A program made the translations under genes and the position numbers. Below the pieces are notes generated by a model. That model ran no database searches. It was not told the DNA's origin and saw only the letters and a program-made list of their open reading frames with translations. A stretch of DNA of 64,000 nt from Paractinoplanes lichenicola (GTDB lineage: Bacteria; Actinomycetota; Actinomycetes; Mycobacteriales; Micromonosporaceae), in the NCBI RefSeq assembly GCF_016785085.1, contig NZ_JAENHO010000015.1, positions 124,001-188,000 on the forward strand, given 5' to 3'. This document shows positions 17,718 to 26,633 of this stretch, piece by piece (the stretch's first letter is position 1; each line of letters starts with the position of its first letter).

Positions 17718-19222
17718 GGCTTGATCACCTCCGTCATGGCGCCGTGTAGTTGTGCTGGTGCTTTCTTGCCTGGGCCACCGGCCCGATCCGTCCCGCCGCC
17801 GCTGGCCGCCGGGCCGCGCGCCGCGTTCGAGATCCGCAGCAGCATCGCGATCAGCAGCCAGTTGGCCATCAGGGAGGAGCCGCCGGACGAGAGGAACGGT
17901 GTCGTCTGACCGGTCAGCGGGATCAACCCGGTGATGCCACCCAGGATGACGAAGATCTGCAAACCCAAGGTGAACGACAGACCGCCCGCGACCAGCTTGC
18001 CGAACGAGTCACGCACCGCGAGCGCCGACCGCAGGCCGCGCTCGACGATCAGCAGATAGAGCACCAGCAGCGCGGACAGGCCGAACAGGCCGATCTCCTC
18101 GCCCATGCCGGCGAAGATGAAGTCGTTCTGGACCTCGGGGACGAACCGGGGCGAACCGCCGCCCGGGCCGGAGCCGAACAGGCCGCCGGTGCCGAGCGAG
18201 AGCAGGCCCTGCACCAGTTGATAGCTGCCGCCGAGGCGCTCGTAGTTCTCGTTGTCGAACGGGTTGAGCCAGACCTGGGCGCGGTCGTAGAAGTTGGCGA
18301 ACGGGCCGCCGACCGACGCGCCGAGCAGGTAGGCCACGTAGACACCGCCGAAGAACAGCAGCAGACCGATGATCAGCCAGCTGGCCCGCTCGGTGGCGAC
18401 GTAGAGGGTCACGATGAACAGGCCGAAATAAAGCAGCGCGGTGCCCAGGTCCTTCTCGAAGACCAGCACCAGGAGGCTGAGCAGCCAGACCGTGACGACC
18501 GGGCCGAGGTCGCGGCCGCGCGGGAAGTCGATGCCGAGGACCCGGCGGCTGGCCAGCGACAGCACTTCTCGCTTGCGGACCAGGTAGTACGCGAAGAACG
18601 AGACCAGGGCGATCTTGGCGAACTCACCGGGCTGGATCGAGAACGAGCCCAGCCGGATCCACAGCTTGGCCCCGTTGACCTCGGAGATGCTGGCCGGCAG
18701 CACGGCCGGGATCATCACCAGCACGATGCCGGTCAGGCCCAGGGTGTACGCGTACCGGGAGACGACCTTGTGATCGCGGACCACCAGAAGCAGGATCGCC
18801 GCCAGGATCAACGCGATCAAAGTCCAGGCCAGCTGGCGGCCGCCGATGCCGGAGAAGACGCCCGGAATCGGCTCCTTCTCGGAGAGCGCGTCGCCGATGT
18901 CGAGCCGGCGCAGGAAGCCCACGCCCAACCCGTTGATCAGCGCGACGGCCGGGATGAGCACGGGATCGGCGTACGGCGCGGTGTAGCGCACCACGAAGTG
19001 CAGGCCGAGGAACAGGACGCTGAGCAGCGCGGCCGGCACCCAGAAGGTCGGGGTGATCTCGCCGATCCGGCCCGCCTCGACGGTCGCCCCGTACGCCGCC
19101 ACCAGCACCATGGCGAACGCGAGCAGACCCAGCTCGGCATTGCGCTGGGTCTTCATTCCCGGGATACGCGCCATCTCGCCCGTGGAAGCGGGCGAGGAAG
19201 CAGGCACGGCGGGCGCGGTCAA
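17714..19222 (-). CDS. rodA: SEDS-family glycosyltransferase RodA/FtsW
   Basis: 502-residue polytopic protein (about ten to twelve helices) of the FtsW/RodA/SpoVE family, the glycan polymerase that works with PbpA. Visible family segments are NGAKLWIRLGSFSIQPGEFA, GSYQLVQGLLSLGTGGLFG, and FIFAGMGEEIGLFG. The frame opens with a TTG at 19222; in-frame GTG and ATG codons 15 and 48 bases further in are possible starts, and no clear Shine-Dalgarno settles it. It lies between pstP and pbpA. The call RodA rather than FtsW rests on the operon context. Confidence 0.94.
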   Translation of the reverse strand: MTAPAVPASSPASTGEMARIPGMKTQRNAELGLLAFAMVLVAAYGATVEAGRIGEITPTFWVPAALLSVLFLGLHFVVRYTAPYADPVLIPAVALINGLGVGFLRRLDIGDALSEKEPIPGVFSGIGGRQLAWTLIALILAAILLLVVRDHKVVSRYAYTLGLTGIVLVMIPAVLPASISEVNGAKLWIRLGSFSIQPGEFAKIALVSFFAYYLVRKREVLSLASRRVLGIDFPRGRDLGPVVTVWLLSLLVLVFEKDLGTALLYFGLFIVTLYVATERASWLIIGLLLFFGGVYVAYLLGASVGGPFANFYDRAQVWLNPFDNENYERLGGSYQLVQGLLSLGTGGLFGSGPGGGSPRFVPEVQNDFIFAGMGEEIGLFGLSALLVLYLLIVERGLRSALAVRDSFGKLVAGGLSFTLGLQIFVILGGITGLIPLTGQTTPFLSSGGSSLMANWLLIAMLLRISNAARGPAASGGGTDRAGGPGKKAPAQLHGAMTEVIKP

Positions 19223-19253
19223 GAAGGATCCCCAGACATGGTCGAGCCGAAGC

Positions 19254-20714
19254 TCAGTTGACGGTCCGGCACCCGACCGGATCGGCAGCGGGCGCAGACT
19301 CGGAAACCTGAGCGGACGGCGTGGTCGCGGGCACGGAGTTCGGCACCGATCCGTCGGCGCCGGCGGCGGTGCTGCCGGGGACGGCGCCCGCGGCGGTGGT
19401 GCTGCCGGGGACGGCCGGTCGGCTGCTGGTCCCGGCGCTCGGCAGGACCGGCGGTGTCGTCGCCGTTGCGGGCGGCGGCGTGGTGACGGTGGAGCAGAGC
19501 GGCTTGAGGTTCGGGTTCGACGGGGCCTCGTCGGTCAACTCGGCCAGCATGCGCTGCGCGTCCGGCCGGTCGTCGGCGTGGATGCCCTCTTTCACCCGAT
19601 CCTGCGCGACCGTGGTGAGGTCGTCGAGGCGGGACGGGCTGGTCTCGTTGACGCTGGACAGGTCGAGGCCGGCGATCTGACCCGGGACGCCGCGGAAGAT
19701 CGCGAGCTGCCCGGCCTCGGTGGCGCCGACGTAATACTGCTTCTGCGTGTATTGATAGCCGAGCCACAGGCCGCCGCCGAGCACACCCAGCAGCACCAGG
19801 ACGAGCAGCGTGGCCCGCACCGGGTGGCCCTTGGGCTCGGGCTCGGCGTACGTGTCGCGTTCGGGCTGCGGCTGGGCCGGGCGCGGCGCCTGCAGGGCGG
19901 CGGCCCGCGCGGCCGAGGTCGAGCTGTCGGCCACCGTGTTGTTGCCGCGGTCGATCGCCGCGGCGCCCCCCACGATCGGCGCCTGCTCGACGATGTCGGC
20001 GTCGGTCGCGTCCGCGATGACCACCGTGATGTTGTCGGGGCCGCCGCCGCGCAGGGCCAGCTGCACCAGCCGCTCGGTGCACGCCTGCGGGTCGGCGAGC
20101 TCGCGCATCGTCTGACCGATGGTGTCGGCGCTGACCACGCCCGAGAGCCCGTCGCTGCAGATCAGATAGCGGTCGCCCTTGAGCACCTGACGCACGGAAT
20201 ACTCAGGGTCGATGTCGCGGCCGTCGAGCGCCCGGGTGAGCAGCGACCGCTGCGGGTGGCTGCTCGCCTCCTCCGGGCTGACCCGGCCCTCGTCGACCAG
20301 CATCTGAACGTACGTGTCGTCCTTGGTGATCTGGGCGAACTCGCCCCCGCGCAGCAGGTAGGCCCGGCTGTCGCCGATGTGCACCATGCCGAACTTGCTG
20401 CCCGAGAAGAGCACCGCGGTCAGCGTGGTGCCCATGCCCTCGAGCTGCGGGTTGGCGTCGACGGTGTCGCGCAGCTGTTGATTGGCCGTCCCGACCGCGT
20501 GGCGTAACGCGTCCACCATCGCGTCACCGGGGACGTCTTCGTCGAGCGGCGCCATGGCGGCGATGACGATGTTGGAGGCGACGTCACCGGCGGCCATGCC
20601 GCCCATACCGTCGGCGACAGCAAGCAGCCGCGGCCCGGCGTAGACGGAGTCCTGATTCAGGTCTCGGATCAGACCGCGGTCGCTCTGAGCGGCATAGCGC
20701 AGGGTCAGGGTCAT
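19254..20714 (-). CDS. pstP: PP2C-family phosphatase PstP
   Basis: 486-residue membrane Ser/Thr phosphatase that reverses PknA/PknB phosphorylation. PP2C motifs: RDLNQDSVYAG, VADGMGGMAAGDVAS, ICSDGLSGVVS and GGGPDNITVVIADA, giving the metal-binding Asp set. The catalytic domain fills about residues 1-235, a linker leads to one membrane helix (about 305-325), and an extracellular tail of about 160 residues follows that ends in a Ser/Thr/Pro-rich region. The ATG overlaps the fhaB stop by four bases (ATGA). Confidence 0.95.
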   Translation of the reverse strand: MTLTLRYAAQSDRGLIRDLNQDSVYAGPRLLAVADGMGGMAAGDVASNIVIAAMAPLDEDVPGDAMVDALRHAVGTANQQLRDTVDANPQLEGMGTTLTAVLFSGSKFGMVHIGDSRAYLLRGGEFAQITKDDTYVQMLVDEGRVSPEEASSHPQRSLLTRALDGRDIDPEYSVRQVLKGDRYLICSDGLSGVVSADTIGQTMRELADPQACTERLVQLALRGGGPDNITVVIADATDADIVEQAPIVGGAAAIDRGNNTVADSSTSAARAAALQAPRPAQPQPERDTYAEPEPKGHPVRATLLVLVLLGVLGGGLWLGYQYTQKQYYVGATEAGQLAIFRGVPGQIAGLDLSSVNETSPSRLDDLTTVAQDRVKEGIHADDRPDAQRMLAELTDEAPSNPNLKPLCSTVTTPPPATATTPPVLPSAGTSSRPAVPGSTTAAGAVPGSTAAGADGSVPNSVPATTPSAQVSESAPAADPVGCRTVN

Positions 20715-21193
20715 GGCCGTAACTCGAGAGAAGTGCGACCGATACGGATCGGTACGCCAAGGGGGACGGGAGTAGGTCCGGAGACCTTACCGCGGTCGAG
20801 ATAGGTGCCGTTCGTCGAGCCGAGATCCTCGACGAACCACTGACCGTCCCGCGGAACGAGCCGCGCGTGCCGAGCCGAGGCGAAGTCGTCGGTGATGACG
20901 AGAGTGGAATCCTCGGCACGACCGATAGTGATCGGCGCCTCGCTCAGCGTGATGCGGGTGCCGGAGAGCTGCCCGGCAGTGACCACGAGTTGCCGCGCCG
21001 CCTTACCGCGCTTCGCCTTCGCGGGCCGGCCCTCGGGCACCGCGCCACCCACCCCCCGAGGGCTGGCGACGATGCTCTTGGACCGGACCCCAGCGAAGAG
21101 ATCCCGGCGGATCACCCCCACCACCGTGAACACGAAGATCCACAGCAGGATGAGGAAGCCGAACCGGGCGACGGTGAGGACGAATTCGGGCAA
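20711..21193 (-). CDS. fhaB: FHA-domain membrane protein FhaB (FipA-like)
   Basis: 160-residue protein with one N-terminal helix (about residues 10-27, ARFGFLILLWIFVFTVVG) and a C-terminal FHA domain that binds phosphothreonine. FHA signature residues are visible in ITIGRAEDSTLVI, SARHARLV and DLGSTNGTYLD. In mycobacteria it links PknA/PknB to FtsZ and FtsQ. The frame opens with TTG 21193, without an obvious binding site. It lies five bases after fhaA. Confidence 0.92.
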   Translation of the reverse strand: MPEFVLTVARFGFLILLWIFVFTVVGVIRRDLFAGVRSKSIVASPRGVGGAVPEGRPAKAKRGKAARQLVVTAGQLSGTRITLSEAPITIGRAEDSTLVITDDFASARHARLVPRDGQWFVEDLGSTNGTYLDRGKVSGPTPVPLGVPIRIGRTSLELRP

Positions 21194-21198
21194 GGTGC

Positions 21199-21969
21199 TT
21201 AGCCGTCCACTCGGAACGTCAGCGTGGTGGTGCCCAGCTGGATCATGTCGCCCGGGTTGAGCGCCACGGCCGAGACGCGCTGGCCGTTCACCATCGTGCC
21301 GTTGGTCGAACCCAGGTCGGTCAGCACGACCTGGTTGCCGTCGTAGTCGAGCCGGGCGTGCCGGCGCGAGATGCCGACGTCGGGCAGGCGCAGGTTCGCC
21401 TGGTCGCCGCGGCCGATCACCGTCGAGCCCATCTGCAGCGGGTAGGTGCGGCCGTCACCCGAGATGAGGCCCACCCCGCCGCGGCCATTGGGCGCGCCGC
21501 CGCCGTGCTGCTGATAGCCGCCCTGCTGTTGCTGCTCGTAAGGCGGATATTGCGGGCCCGCGTCATAGGCCGGCTGCTGCACCGGGGCGACCTCGCCACC
21601 GGTGTAGACCTCGGCCGTGACCCGGAACATGCCCGTGTCGAGCCCGTCACCACGCTCGATCTCGACGATCACGTCGCCGTAGACCGTCCACGCCTGCTCA
21701 CCGATGAACTCGGCCTGAGACTGGGCCAGCTCCTGGGCGAGCGCGGCGGCATAGGGCGCCAACCGGCTGTGGTCGTAGGGCGAAAGGTCGATCACGTAGC
21801 GATTCGGCACGAGAGTCCGGCCACCGGCGAGGATGGCCTTGTGTGCCTCGGCCTCCCGCTGCATGGCATTCAGGATCTCCACCGGGTGCACGACACCCTT
21901 GAACACCTTGGCGAAGGCCCCTTCGACAAGGCCTTCCAATCGCTTCTCAAAGCGCTGCAGCACGCTCAC
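21199..21969 (-). CDS. fhaA: DUF3662/FHA-domain protein FhaA
   Basis: 256-residue cytosolic adaptor. The N-terminal DUF3662 domain (about residues 1-115, starting VSVLQRFEKRLEGLVEGAF) is followed by a Gln/Tyr/Gly-rich linker and a C-terminal FHA domain (about 180-250; STVIGRGDQANLRL, SRRHARLDY, DLGSTNGTMVNG). FhaA binds the phosphorylated MviN/MurJ-like and kinase partners in mycobacteria. GTG 21969 is chosen over the longer frame to 22113 because GAGGAGGAG lies immediately upstream and the family N-terminus begins here. It is the first gene of the operon. Confidence 0.94.
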   Translation of the reverse strand: MSVLQRFEKRLEGLVEGAFAKVFKGVVHPVEILNAMQREAEAHKAILAGGRTLVPNRYVIDLSPYDHSRLAPYAAALAQELAQSQAEFIGEQAWTVYGDVIVEIERGDGLDTGMFRVTAEVYTGGEVAPVQQPAYDAGPQYPPYEQQQQGGYQQHGGGAPNGRGGVGLISGDGRTYPLQMGSTVIGRGDQANLRLPDVGISRRHARLDYDGNQVVLTDLGSTNGTMVNGQRVSAVALNPGDMIQLGTTTLTFRVDG

Positions 21970-22196
21970 CGGCTCCTCCTCGGCTTCCGAGGACATGATG
22001 GTATCCGGCCGCCGCTTGCGCATCTGTTGCTCAAGAGCGACCGGCACTTCTGACCCTCGTATGACACCCGTAGACGCCGTGCTAGTCTTCCCTGGCGTCA
22101 GGGGCGATATCAACTCGCTTGGTGACGTGCGACAGCGTAGTCTGTCGCAGCCAGTAACAAAAAGGCAGGCCTCCGGGCCGGTCTCATAAAGGCCAC

Positions 22197-22279
22197 GGGG
22201 ATGTGGCGGAATGGCAGACGCGCACGGTTCAGGTCCGTGTGTCCGAAAGGACGTGGGGGTTCAACTCCCCCCATCCCCA
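22197..22279 (+). tRNA. tRNA-Leu (anticodon CAG)
   Basis: 83-base cloverleaf: acceptor GGGGATG pairs with CATCCCC, with A as discriminator. The anticodon arm CACGG/CCGTG encloses TTCAGGT with anticodon CAG at 22230-22232. The long variable arm GTCC-GAAA-GGAC is typical of leucine tRNA. CCA is not encoded. Confidence 0.97.
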
Positions 22280-22288
22280 CGAGTCGCG

Positions 22289-22326
22289 GGAGCCCCTGTT
22301 CGCTGAGAAGCGCGAACCGGGGCTCC
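22289..22326 (+). terminator. Hairpin after tRNA-Leu
   Basis: GGAGCCCC ... GGGGCTCC with an inner GTTCGC/GCGAAC extension forms a strong hairpin 10 bases after the tRNA, followed by TCGTTATAT. It is a likely terminator. Confidence 0.7.
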
Positions 22327-22559
22327 TCGTTATATCTGCCCCGGGGCCGAGCCCCGGGAACCCCACGTTACGGTGGGGGCGGTTGTGCGTTGTTTCTCAC
22401 GTTTTGTGGGGGCTGCCGGCTTCGCCGGGACGATCTTTCATCCCTCTTTGGTTGCCCTGGGTGATGGTCACGGTGTGGTTCCAACATCATGTCGGGCCCG
22501 CAACGGGCGCGTCGGAGGCGTCGGGACGGGCTTGATCGGCCTGATCTGGTGCTCGACAT

Positions 22560-23160
22560 CACATTCCGAAGCGCCTTCGGCGTTCGTCATCCTCTGGCCT
22601 CGCTGCCCGGAAGTAGCCTTCCCGGCCCCGGCGCCTCGGCTTCAGCACCTTCGGCTTTCGCGCCCTCAGGCCGCCACTGCCCGTTCGGCCTTCCCCCTCC
22701 AGCGCCGTAACGGCCATCACTACGCCTTCGCGCATCTGCCCAAGCGCTCCAGCCGACATCACGCCTTCGGGGTTCGGTCCAGAGCGCCCTCCAGCCGTCG
22801 CCACCCCTTCGGCCTTCCGCCGCCAGGACCCTCCGGCCCTCGCCACCCCTCGGGCTCCCCTTCGACACCCGCCTCCAGCACCCCAGCCCTCGCTGCCCTC
22901 GGCCATCCACCCCCTACGCCCTCCGGCCCTCGCCGCCCCTCGGCCATCCGCTGCCAGCGCCCTTCAGCCCTTGGCCGCCGCGGCCGGCAGACGGGCCCGG
23001 GCAGGGCGATCCGACCCGAGCGCCCTTCAGTCCTCGCCACCCTTCCGGCTTTCGACCTGGAGGTGCCCTTCAGCGCGACTAGCTTCGGCGGGATGGGCAG
23101 GGGTGGGCGCGCGCAATGGATGGACGGCGCGGTGGGGGGCGCGCACGGTGGGTGCGCGCG
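22560..23160. repeat. Pyrimidine-rich degenerate repeat tract, no convincing gene
   Basis: About 600 bases rich in C and T on the plus strand. The clearest part, 22783-22980, consists of about five degenerate units of roughly 40 bases built on CCCTCCGGCCCTCGCC and CCCTCGGCCATCC; for example, 22829-22853 recurs at 22919-22943. Open frames exist on both strands (for example a 273-codon plus frame) but give only low-complexity Pro/Arg/Ser or Gly/Arg/Glu protein, with no binding site and no domain. Bases 22327-22559 upstream are also empty. Confidence 0.55.
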
Positions 23161-23259
23161 GTGGGTGGGTGGGGGTGGTTGCGCTAATGGGTGATGGGGG
23201 TGGGGCGGCTATGCTCGGCGGCGGAAAATTGCGGGGTCGTCGAAACTGAGGATGCGTTC

Positions 23260-24084
23260 GTGAGTGCTCATCAGGCTGCTACCCGGACCGGCAAGCGGAG
23301 TGTGCTCGGGGTGCTCGTCGACGTCACCGACTACGCCGACGCCACCGAGCGGATCATGGCGGCGGCTCGGGAGCGGCGGGGTTACGCGGTGACCGCGTTG
23401 GCTGTGCACGGGGTGATGACCGGAGTGCAGGACAAGGCGCACAACGCGCGGCTCAACTCGTTCGACCTTGTCACCCCGGATGGGCAGCCCGTGCGGTGGG
23501 CGCTCAACTCGGTGCATCACGCGGGGCTCGCGGATCGGGTCTACGGGCCGACGCTGACGCTCAAGGTCGTGGAGCGGGCGGCGGCCGAGGGGCTTCCCAT
23601 TTACCTGTACGGGTCGACGCAGCCCACGCTGGAGCGGCTCGTGCCGGCGCTGGAGAAGATGTTCCCGGCCCTCAAGATCGCGGGGGTGGAGGCTTCGAAG
23701 TTCCGGACCAGCCACCCCGGTGAGGCCGCGGAGATCGCGGAGCGGATCAAGAGCTCGGGCGCACGCATAGTTCTGGTCGGGCTCGGGTGTCCGCGACAAG
23801 AAATCTTCACGTACGCGATGCGTCCGCTTCTCGACATGCCACTTCTGGCCGTCGGGGCCGCGTTCGACTATCACGCCGGGCTGCTCAAGAACCCGCCCGC
23901 GTGGATGCAGAAGTACGCCCTCGAGTGGCTGTGGCGCCTGGGCCTCGAGCCGAAGCGCCTGTGGAAGCGATATGTGCTGCTCAACCCGGCTTACCTGGCC
24001 CGGCTCGCGGCGCAGCGAAGTGGACTGTGGAAGGCGACCCCGCCCGCCCCGGCCACCGAGCCGGTCACGACGTTCGCGGTGTAG
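23260..24084 (+). CDS. WecG/TagA/CpsF-family glycosyltransferase
   Basis: 274-residue enzyme of the WecG/TagA family, which transfers N-acetylmannosamine or a related sugar from UDP onto a lipid-linked sugar for teichoic acid, capsule or glycan assembly. Family segments visible: NSFDLVTPDGQPVRWALN, IYLYGSTQPTLERL, and VLVGLGCPRQEIFTYAM, ending with WMQKYALEWLWRLGLEPKRL. GTG 23260 is chosen because TGAGGA precedes it by seven bases; the frame can be extended to 23191 without support. It stands alone downstream of the repeat tract. The acceptor is unknown. Confidence 0.92.
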   Translation: MSAHQAATRTGKRSVLGVLVDVTDYADATERIMAAARERRGYAVTALAVHGVMTGVQDKAHNARLNSFDLVTPDGQPVRWALNSVHHAGLADRVYGPTLTLKVVERAAAEGLPIYLYGSTQPTLERLVPALEKMFPALKIAGVEASKFRTSHPGEAAEIAERIKSSGARIVLVGLGCPRQEIFTYAMRPLLDMPLLAVGAAFDYHAGLLKNPPAWMQKYALEWLWRLGLEPKRLWKRYVLLNPAYLARLAAQRSGLWKATPPAPATEPVTTFAV

Positions 24085-24188
24085 AGCCGGTCTGAAGCCG
24101 GTATAAAGAGGACAGTCTCAGGGTCAGCAACGGCATCCCCTACGGGGCCCGGTCGGGTAGAAACCCGGTTTCGCGCCGGCGCCACCGG

Positions 24189-24800
24189 GTGAACGCTGTC
24201 GATGTGAACATCGTCGCGGACCTCATCCTCGCCGGCGCCCTCGTCGCCGCCTGGCTCACGGCCGGGCTGCTGGCAGACGCGTTGCCGTCGGCTCGTTCGG
24301 CGCCGGCTCTGCGCCGCCGGGCCGGCCTGATCACCGTGCTGATCGCCGCCGGCGCGGCGGTGTTCGTCGCCATCCCGATCGTCACCGCCCTGTTGCCGGG
24401 CGAGTCGGCGGCCCCGGCCGCGGCGCTTGTGCCGGCCGTCCCGGCCCTGATCGTGCTGACCGCCGGTCTGCGCCGGGTGGCCCTGGTGCGGCGAGGCGCG
24501 GGCGCCTTCGCCACCGCCCCGCAGACCCCGGTGCCCCCGGCCCTGCGCGCGGCCGCCGCACACCCGCTGATCCTGGTGCCGCTGCAGGTCACTGGGCTGG
24601 CGACGCTGCTCAGCCTGCCGATCGCCGGCGGCGTGGTGGAGGTGCCGGGGGCCGACCTGGCCGGCATCGGCATCACGGTGGTGGGTGTGGCCGTGCTGGC
24701 CATCGGCATCCGGGCCGGGCTGCGGCACAGCAAGCTCAGCGTGCAGGCGCTGGCCCCGATCGGCCGCAGCCGCCCGCGCGTGCCGGTCAACAGCCGCTGA
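24189..24800 (+). CDS. Hypothetical four-helix membrane protein
   Basis: 203-residue Ala/Leu/Val-rich membrane protein with about four helices (residues about 8-27, 45-68, 76-92, and 120-175 in two segments), a short basic loop after the first and a basic end (IGRSRPRVPVNSR). I do not recognise a family. GTG 24189 is the frame opening; no good binding site is seen. Immediately after its stop lies an 18-base repeat that would add a basic PRRKAA-type tail if the stop were read through. Confidence 0.7.
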   Translation: MNAVDVNIVADLILAGALVAAWLTAGLLADALPSARSAPALRRRAGLITVLIAAGAAVFVAIPIVTALLPGESAAPAAALVPAVPALIVLTAGLRRVALVRRGAGAFATAPQTPVPPALRAAAAHPLILVPLQVTGLATLLSLPIAGGVVEVPGADLAGIGITVVGVAVLAIGIRAGLRHSKLSVQALAPIGRSRPRVPVNSR

Positions 24801-24811
24801 CGGTCAACCCG

Positions 24812-24900
24812 CCCCGCAGGGAAAGCCGCCACGCAAAGGCAAGCAGCCCCGCGGAGGAAAGCGGCCCCGCGGAGGAAAGCGGCCACGTAAGGGAAGGCCC
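24812..24900 (+). repeat. 18-bp tandem repeat array
   Basis: Two identical adjacent copies of CCCCGCGGAGGAAAGCGG lie at 24847-24864 and 24865-24882. Diverged copies on both sides (24812-24828, 24829-24846 and 24883-24900) make about five units. In the frame of the membrane protein just upstream, past its stop, it reads as repeated PRRKAA until a TAA at about 24888. Confidence 0.8.
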
Positions 24901-24925
24901 GGTATAGAAGGCCCGGTACAGAAGG

Positions 24926-25381
24926 TCAGCCCTTCTTGGCTTCCTGCACGTAAAGCAGCTCGAGGATCGAGCGCGCCGCCTCGAACCAGCGGTCCAGCCA
25001 GTCCGAAGTGGGCAGAGTGCCGCGGGCGGGCAGCTCGAGCAGCAGCCCGCGCAGCAGCGGGTGGTCCGCCATCGACTGCGACGACCCCGAGTCGATGGCC
25101 GGCCAGCCGCTCGACGGGAAGACCGGCTCGGTCAGTCCCTGCAGGTCGAGGGAGGGCAGCTTGGCCGCACGGTCGAGCGGGCTGATCGGGTCGATGCTGT
25201 GCGAGCGACCCGGCGACCGGGTGGGCAAGCCCGAGGAGCTGCTGCGCGACACCAGTTCGCCGTCGGCGCCCTCGGCGGCGATCGCGGCCTCGCGCCGGTT
25301 CTGCCGGTACGCGCTGACCCCGCCGCTGAAGCGGTCCTGCGCCGTCGAGGAGTTGCTGAGGTTGTCCGAACCAATCGTCAT
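24926..25381 (-). CDS. Hypothetical protein
   Basis: 151-residue soluble protein I do not recognise. The N-terminal 90 residues are polar and Ser/Arg-rich (NLSNSSTAQDRFSGG, LVSRSSSSGLPTRSPGR), followed by a more ordered C-terminal region with ADHPLLRGLLLELPAR and WLDRWFEAARSILELLYVQE, which looks helical. ATG 25381 is preferred over the longer frame to 25522, which would read through the terminator at 25482. It is a single leftward gene downstream of the XRE-DUF397 pair. Confidence 0.6.
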   Translation of the reverse strand: MTIGSDNLSNSSTAQDRFSGGVSAYRQNRREAAIAAEGADGELVSRSSSSGLPTRSPGRSHSIDPISPLDRAAKLPSLDLQGLTEPVFPSSGWPAIDSGSSQSMADHPLLRGLLLELPARGTLPTSDWLDRWFEAARSILELLYVQEAKKG

Positions 25382-25481
25382 CTGTCTGCCTTGCCTCGCT
25401 CGGGGGAAGCGACCCCATCGGTGTGGGCGCGGCCCCGGGCCGCGCTTTTGCCGTTCAACGAGGCGAGCGGAGAAATGACTA

Positions 25482-25519
25482 CGGCCGGCCCTCCCGCGCC
25501 GATGCGGGAGGGCCGGCCG
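25482..25519 (-). terminator. Strong terminator after DUF397 gene
   Basis: Perfect 16-base inverted repeat CGGCCGGCCCTCCCGC / GCGGGAGGGCCGGCCG with a six-base loop lies just past the DUF397 stop. It ends the XRE-DUF397 transcript. Confidence 0.8.
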
Positions 25520-25540
25520 CATTACGACGGACCTCGAGGC

Positions 25541-25765
25541 TCAGAGGTCGAACTCGCCGTCCTTGGCGCCGCCGACGAACGCGTCCCACTCGGCGGCGGT
25601 GAAGATCAGCGCCGGTCCGTGCGGGTTCTTCGAGTCGCGCACCGCGATCGCCTCGTCCACGAAGGCCACCTCGACACAGTTGTCGGAGTTGGGCCCGCTG
25701 CGAGTGCTCTTGAACCACTGTGCCCGGCTCAGATCGATCCGGAAACCCTTCGCTTCGACTTCCAC
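25541..25765 (-). CDS. DUF397 small protein
   Basis: 74-residue protein with the DUF397 signature: AQWFKSTRSGPNSDNCVEVAF, then VRDSKNPHGPALIFTAAEWDAFV. In Streptomyces, DUF397 proteins pair with XRE regulators of the WhiJ/Scr1 type and behave as partner or toxin-like modules affecting development and antibiotic production. The pairing is present here: the upstream regulator gene ends inside this gene's 5' end, overlapping by about 37 bases. Confidence 0.9.
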   Translation of the reverse strand: MEVEAKGFRIDLSRAQWFKSTRSGPNSDNCVEVAFVDEAIAVRDSKNPHGPALIFTAAEWDAFVGGAKDGEFDL

Positions 25766-26616
25766 AATGGCTCCTCTACCAGCATGTGAATCATCCCGAT
25801 GGACTCCTCCGGTGGGAGGGCCGACGTCCGGATGGTCTCGAAGATGGAGATGTACTTACCGAGTTCCTCGGTCTTCTCGAGAAACAGTCCCCCGGTCGCA
25901 TTCTCGGTGAACACCACGTCGGCGTCGCCCTCCTCCTCGAACTCGAGAATGGCGAACGTGCCGTCCATCCCGGCGTGCGCGCCCGCCGCGAAGGGGATGA
26001 TCTGCAACGTGACGTTCGGCAACTGTGCCGTCGTGATCAATCTGGCTAATTGATCACGCATGACGTCGTCGCCGCCGACCGGCCGGCTTACCACCGCCTC
26101 ATCGAGCACCACCCAAAGATCAATCGGATCGTCCTGAATCAATAACGACTGTCTTTCCATCCGGACGCGCACCCGCTGCTCGATTTCCTGAACGCTGTCC
26201 CCCGGTCGGGCGGCCCGAATCACCGCAATTGCATACTCTTCGCTCTGCAGCAACCCCGGAATGACCTGCGACTCGTACGTCCGGACGGACCGTGCGGCGG
26301 CCTCCAACCCGACATAGGCACTGGTGAGAACCGGTGAAAACGGGTGCCACCAACCCTTTTGCCTCGCCTCTCGGGCAATTTGGACAAGCTCCCGCTTGAC
26401 CTCGTCCGAAACGGCATAAATGTCCAACATGGCGGCCACATCGCCGGGGGTCGCGCTGGTGTGCCCGGTCTCGATCCGTGACACTTTGGACGTCGAGCAA
26501 CCCAATCGCTCGGCCACCATGTCGATGGTGACCCGGGCGCCCTCCCGATGCCGGCGCAACTCGACCCCGAGCCGGCGGCGTCGAATGGTAGGACTGCGAT
26601 GTTGATTCACAACCAC
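25729..26616 (-). CDS. XRE-family regulator with DUF5753 (Scr1/WhiJ type)
   Basis: 295-residue DNA-binding protein. An N-terminal HTH_XRE domain (about residues 16-75, with VAERLGCSTSKVSRIETG as the helix-turn-helix) precedes the DUF5753 domain (about 95-275; TYESQVIPGLLQSEEYA, LDEAVVSRPVGG, QIIPFAAGAHAGMDGTF). It is a transcriptional regulator that likely controls itself and its DUF397 partner. Start is GTG 26616 or GTG 26610. An unusual nine-base inverted repeat lies directly upstream (26634-26677). Confidence 0.9.
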   Translation of the reverse strand: MVVNQHRSPTIRRRRLGVELRRHREGARVTIDMVAERLGCSTSKVSRIETGHTSATPGDVAAMLDIYAVSDEVKRELVQIAREARQKGWWHPFSPVLTSAYVGLEAAARSVRTYESQVIPGLLQSEEYAIAVIRAARPGDSVQEIEQRVRVRMERQSLLIQDDPIDLWVVLDEAVVSRPVGGDDVMRDQLARLITTAQLPNVTLQIIPFAAGAHAGMDGTFAILEFEEEGDADVVFTENATGGLFLEKTEELGKYISIFETIRTSALPPEESIGMIHMLVEEPLWKSKRRVSGSI

Positions 26617-26633
26617 AGTCTGCTGTCGATCAT

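Noticed and set aside
22373..23194. 273-codon plus-strand frame in the repeat tract
   Set aside because: Pure low-complexity Pro/Arg/Ser sequence, no start signal, no domain; treated as repeat DNA.
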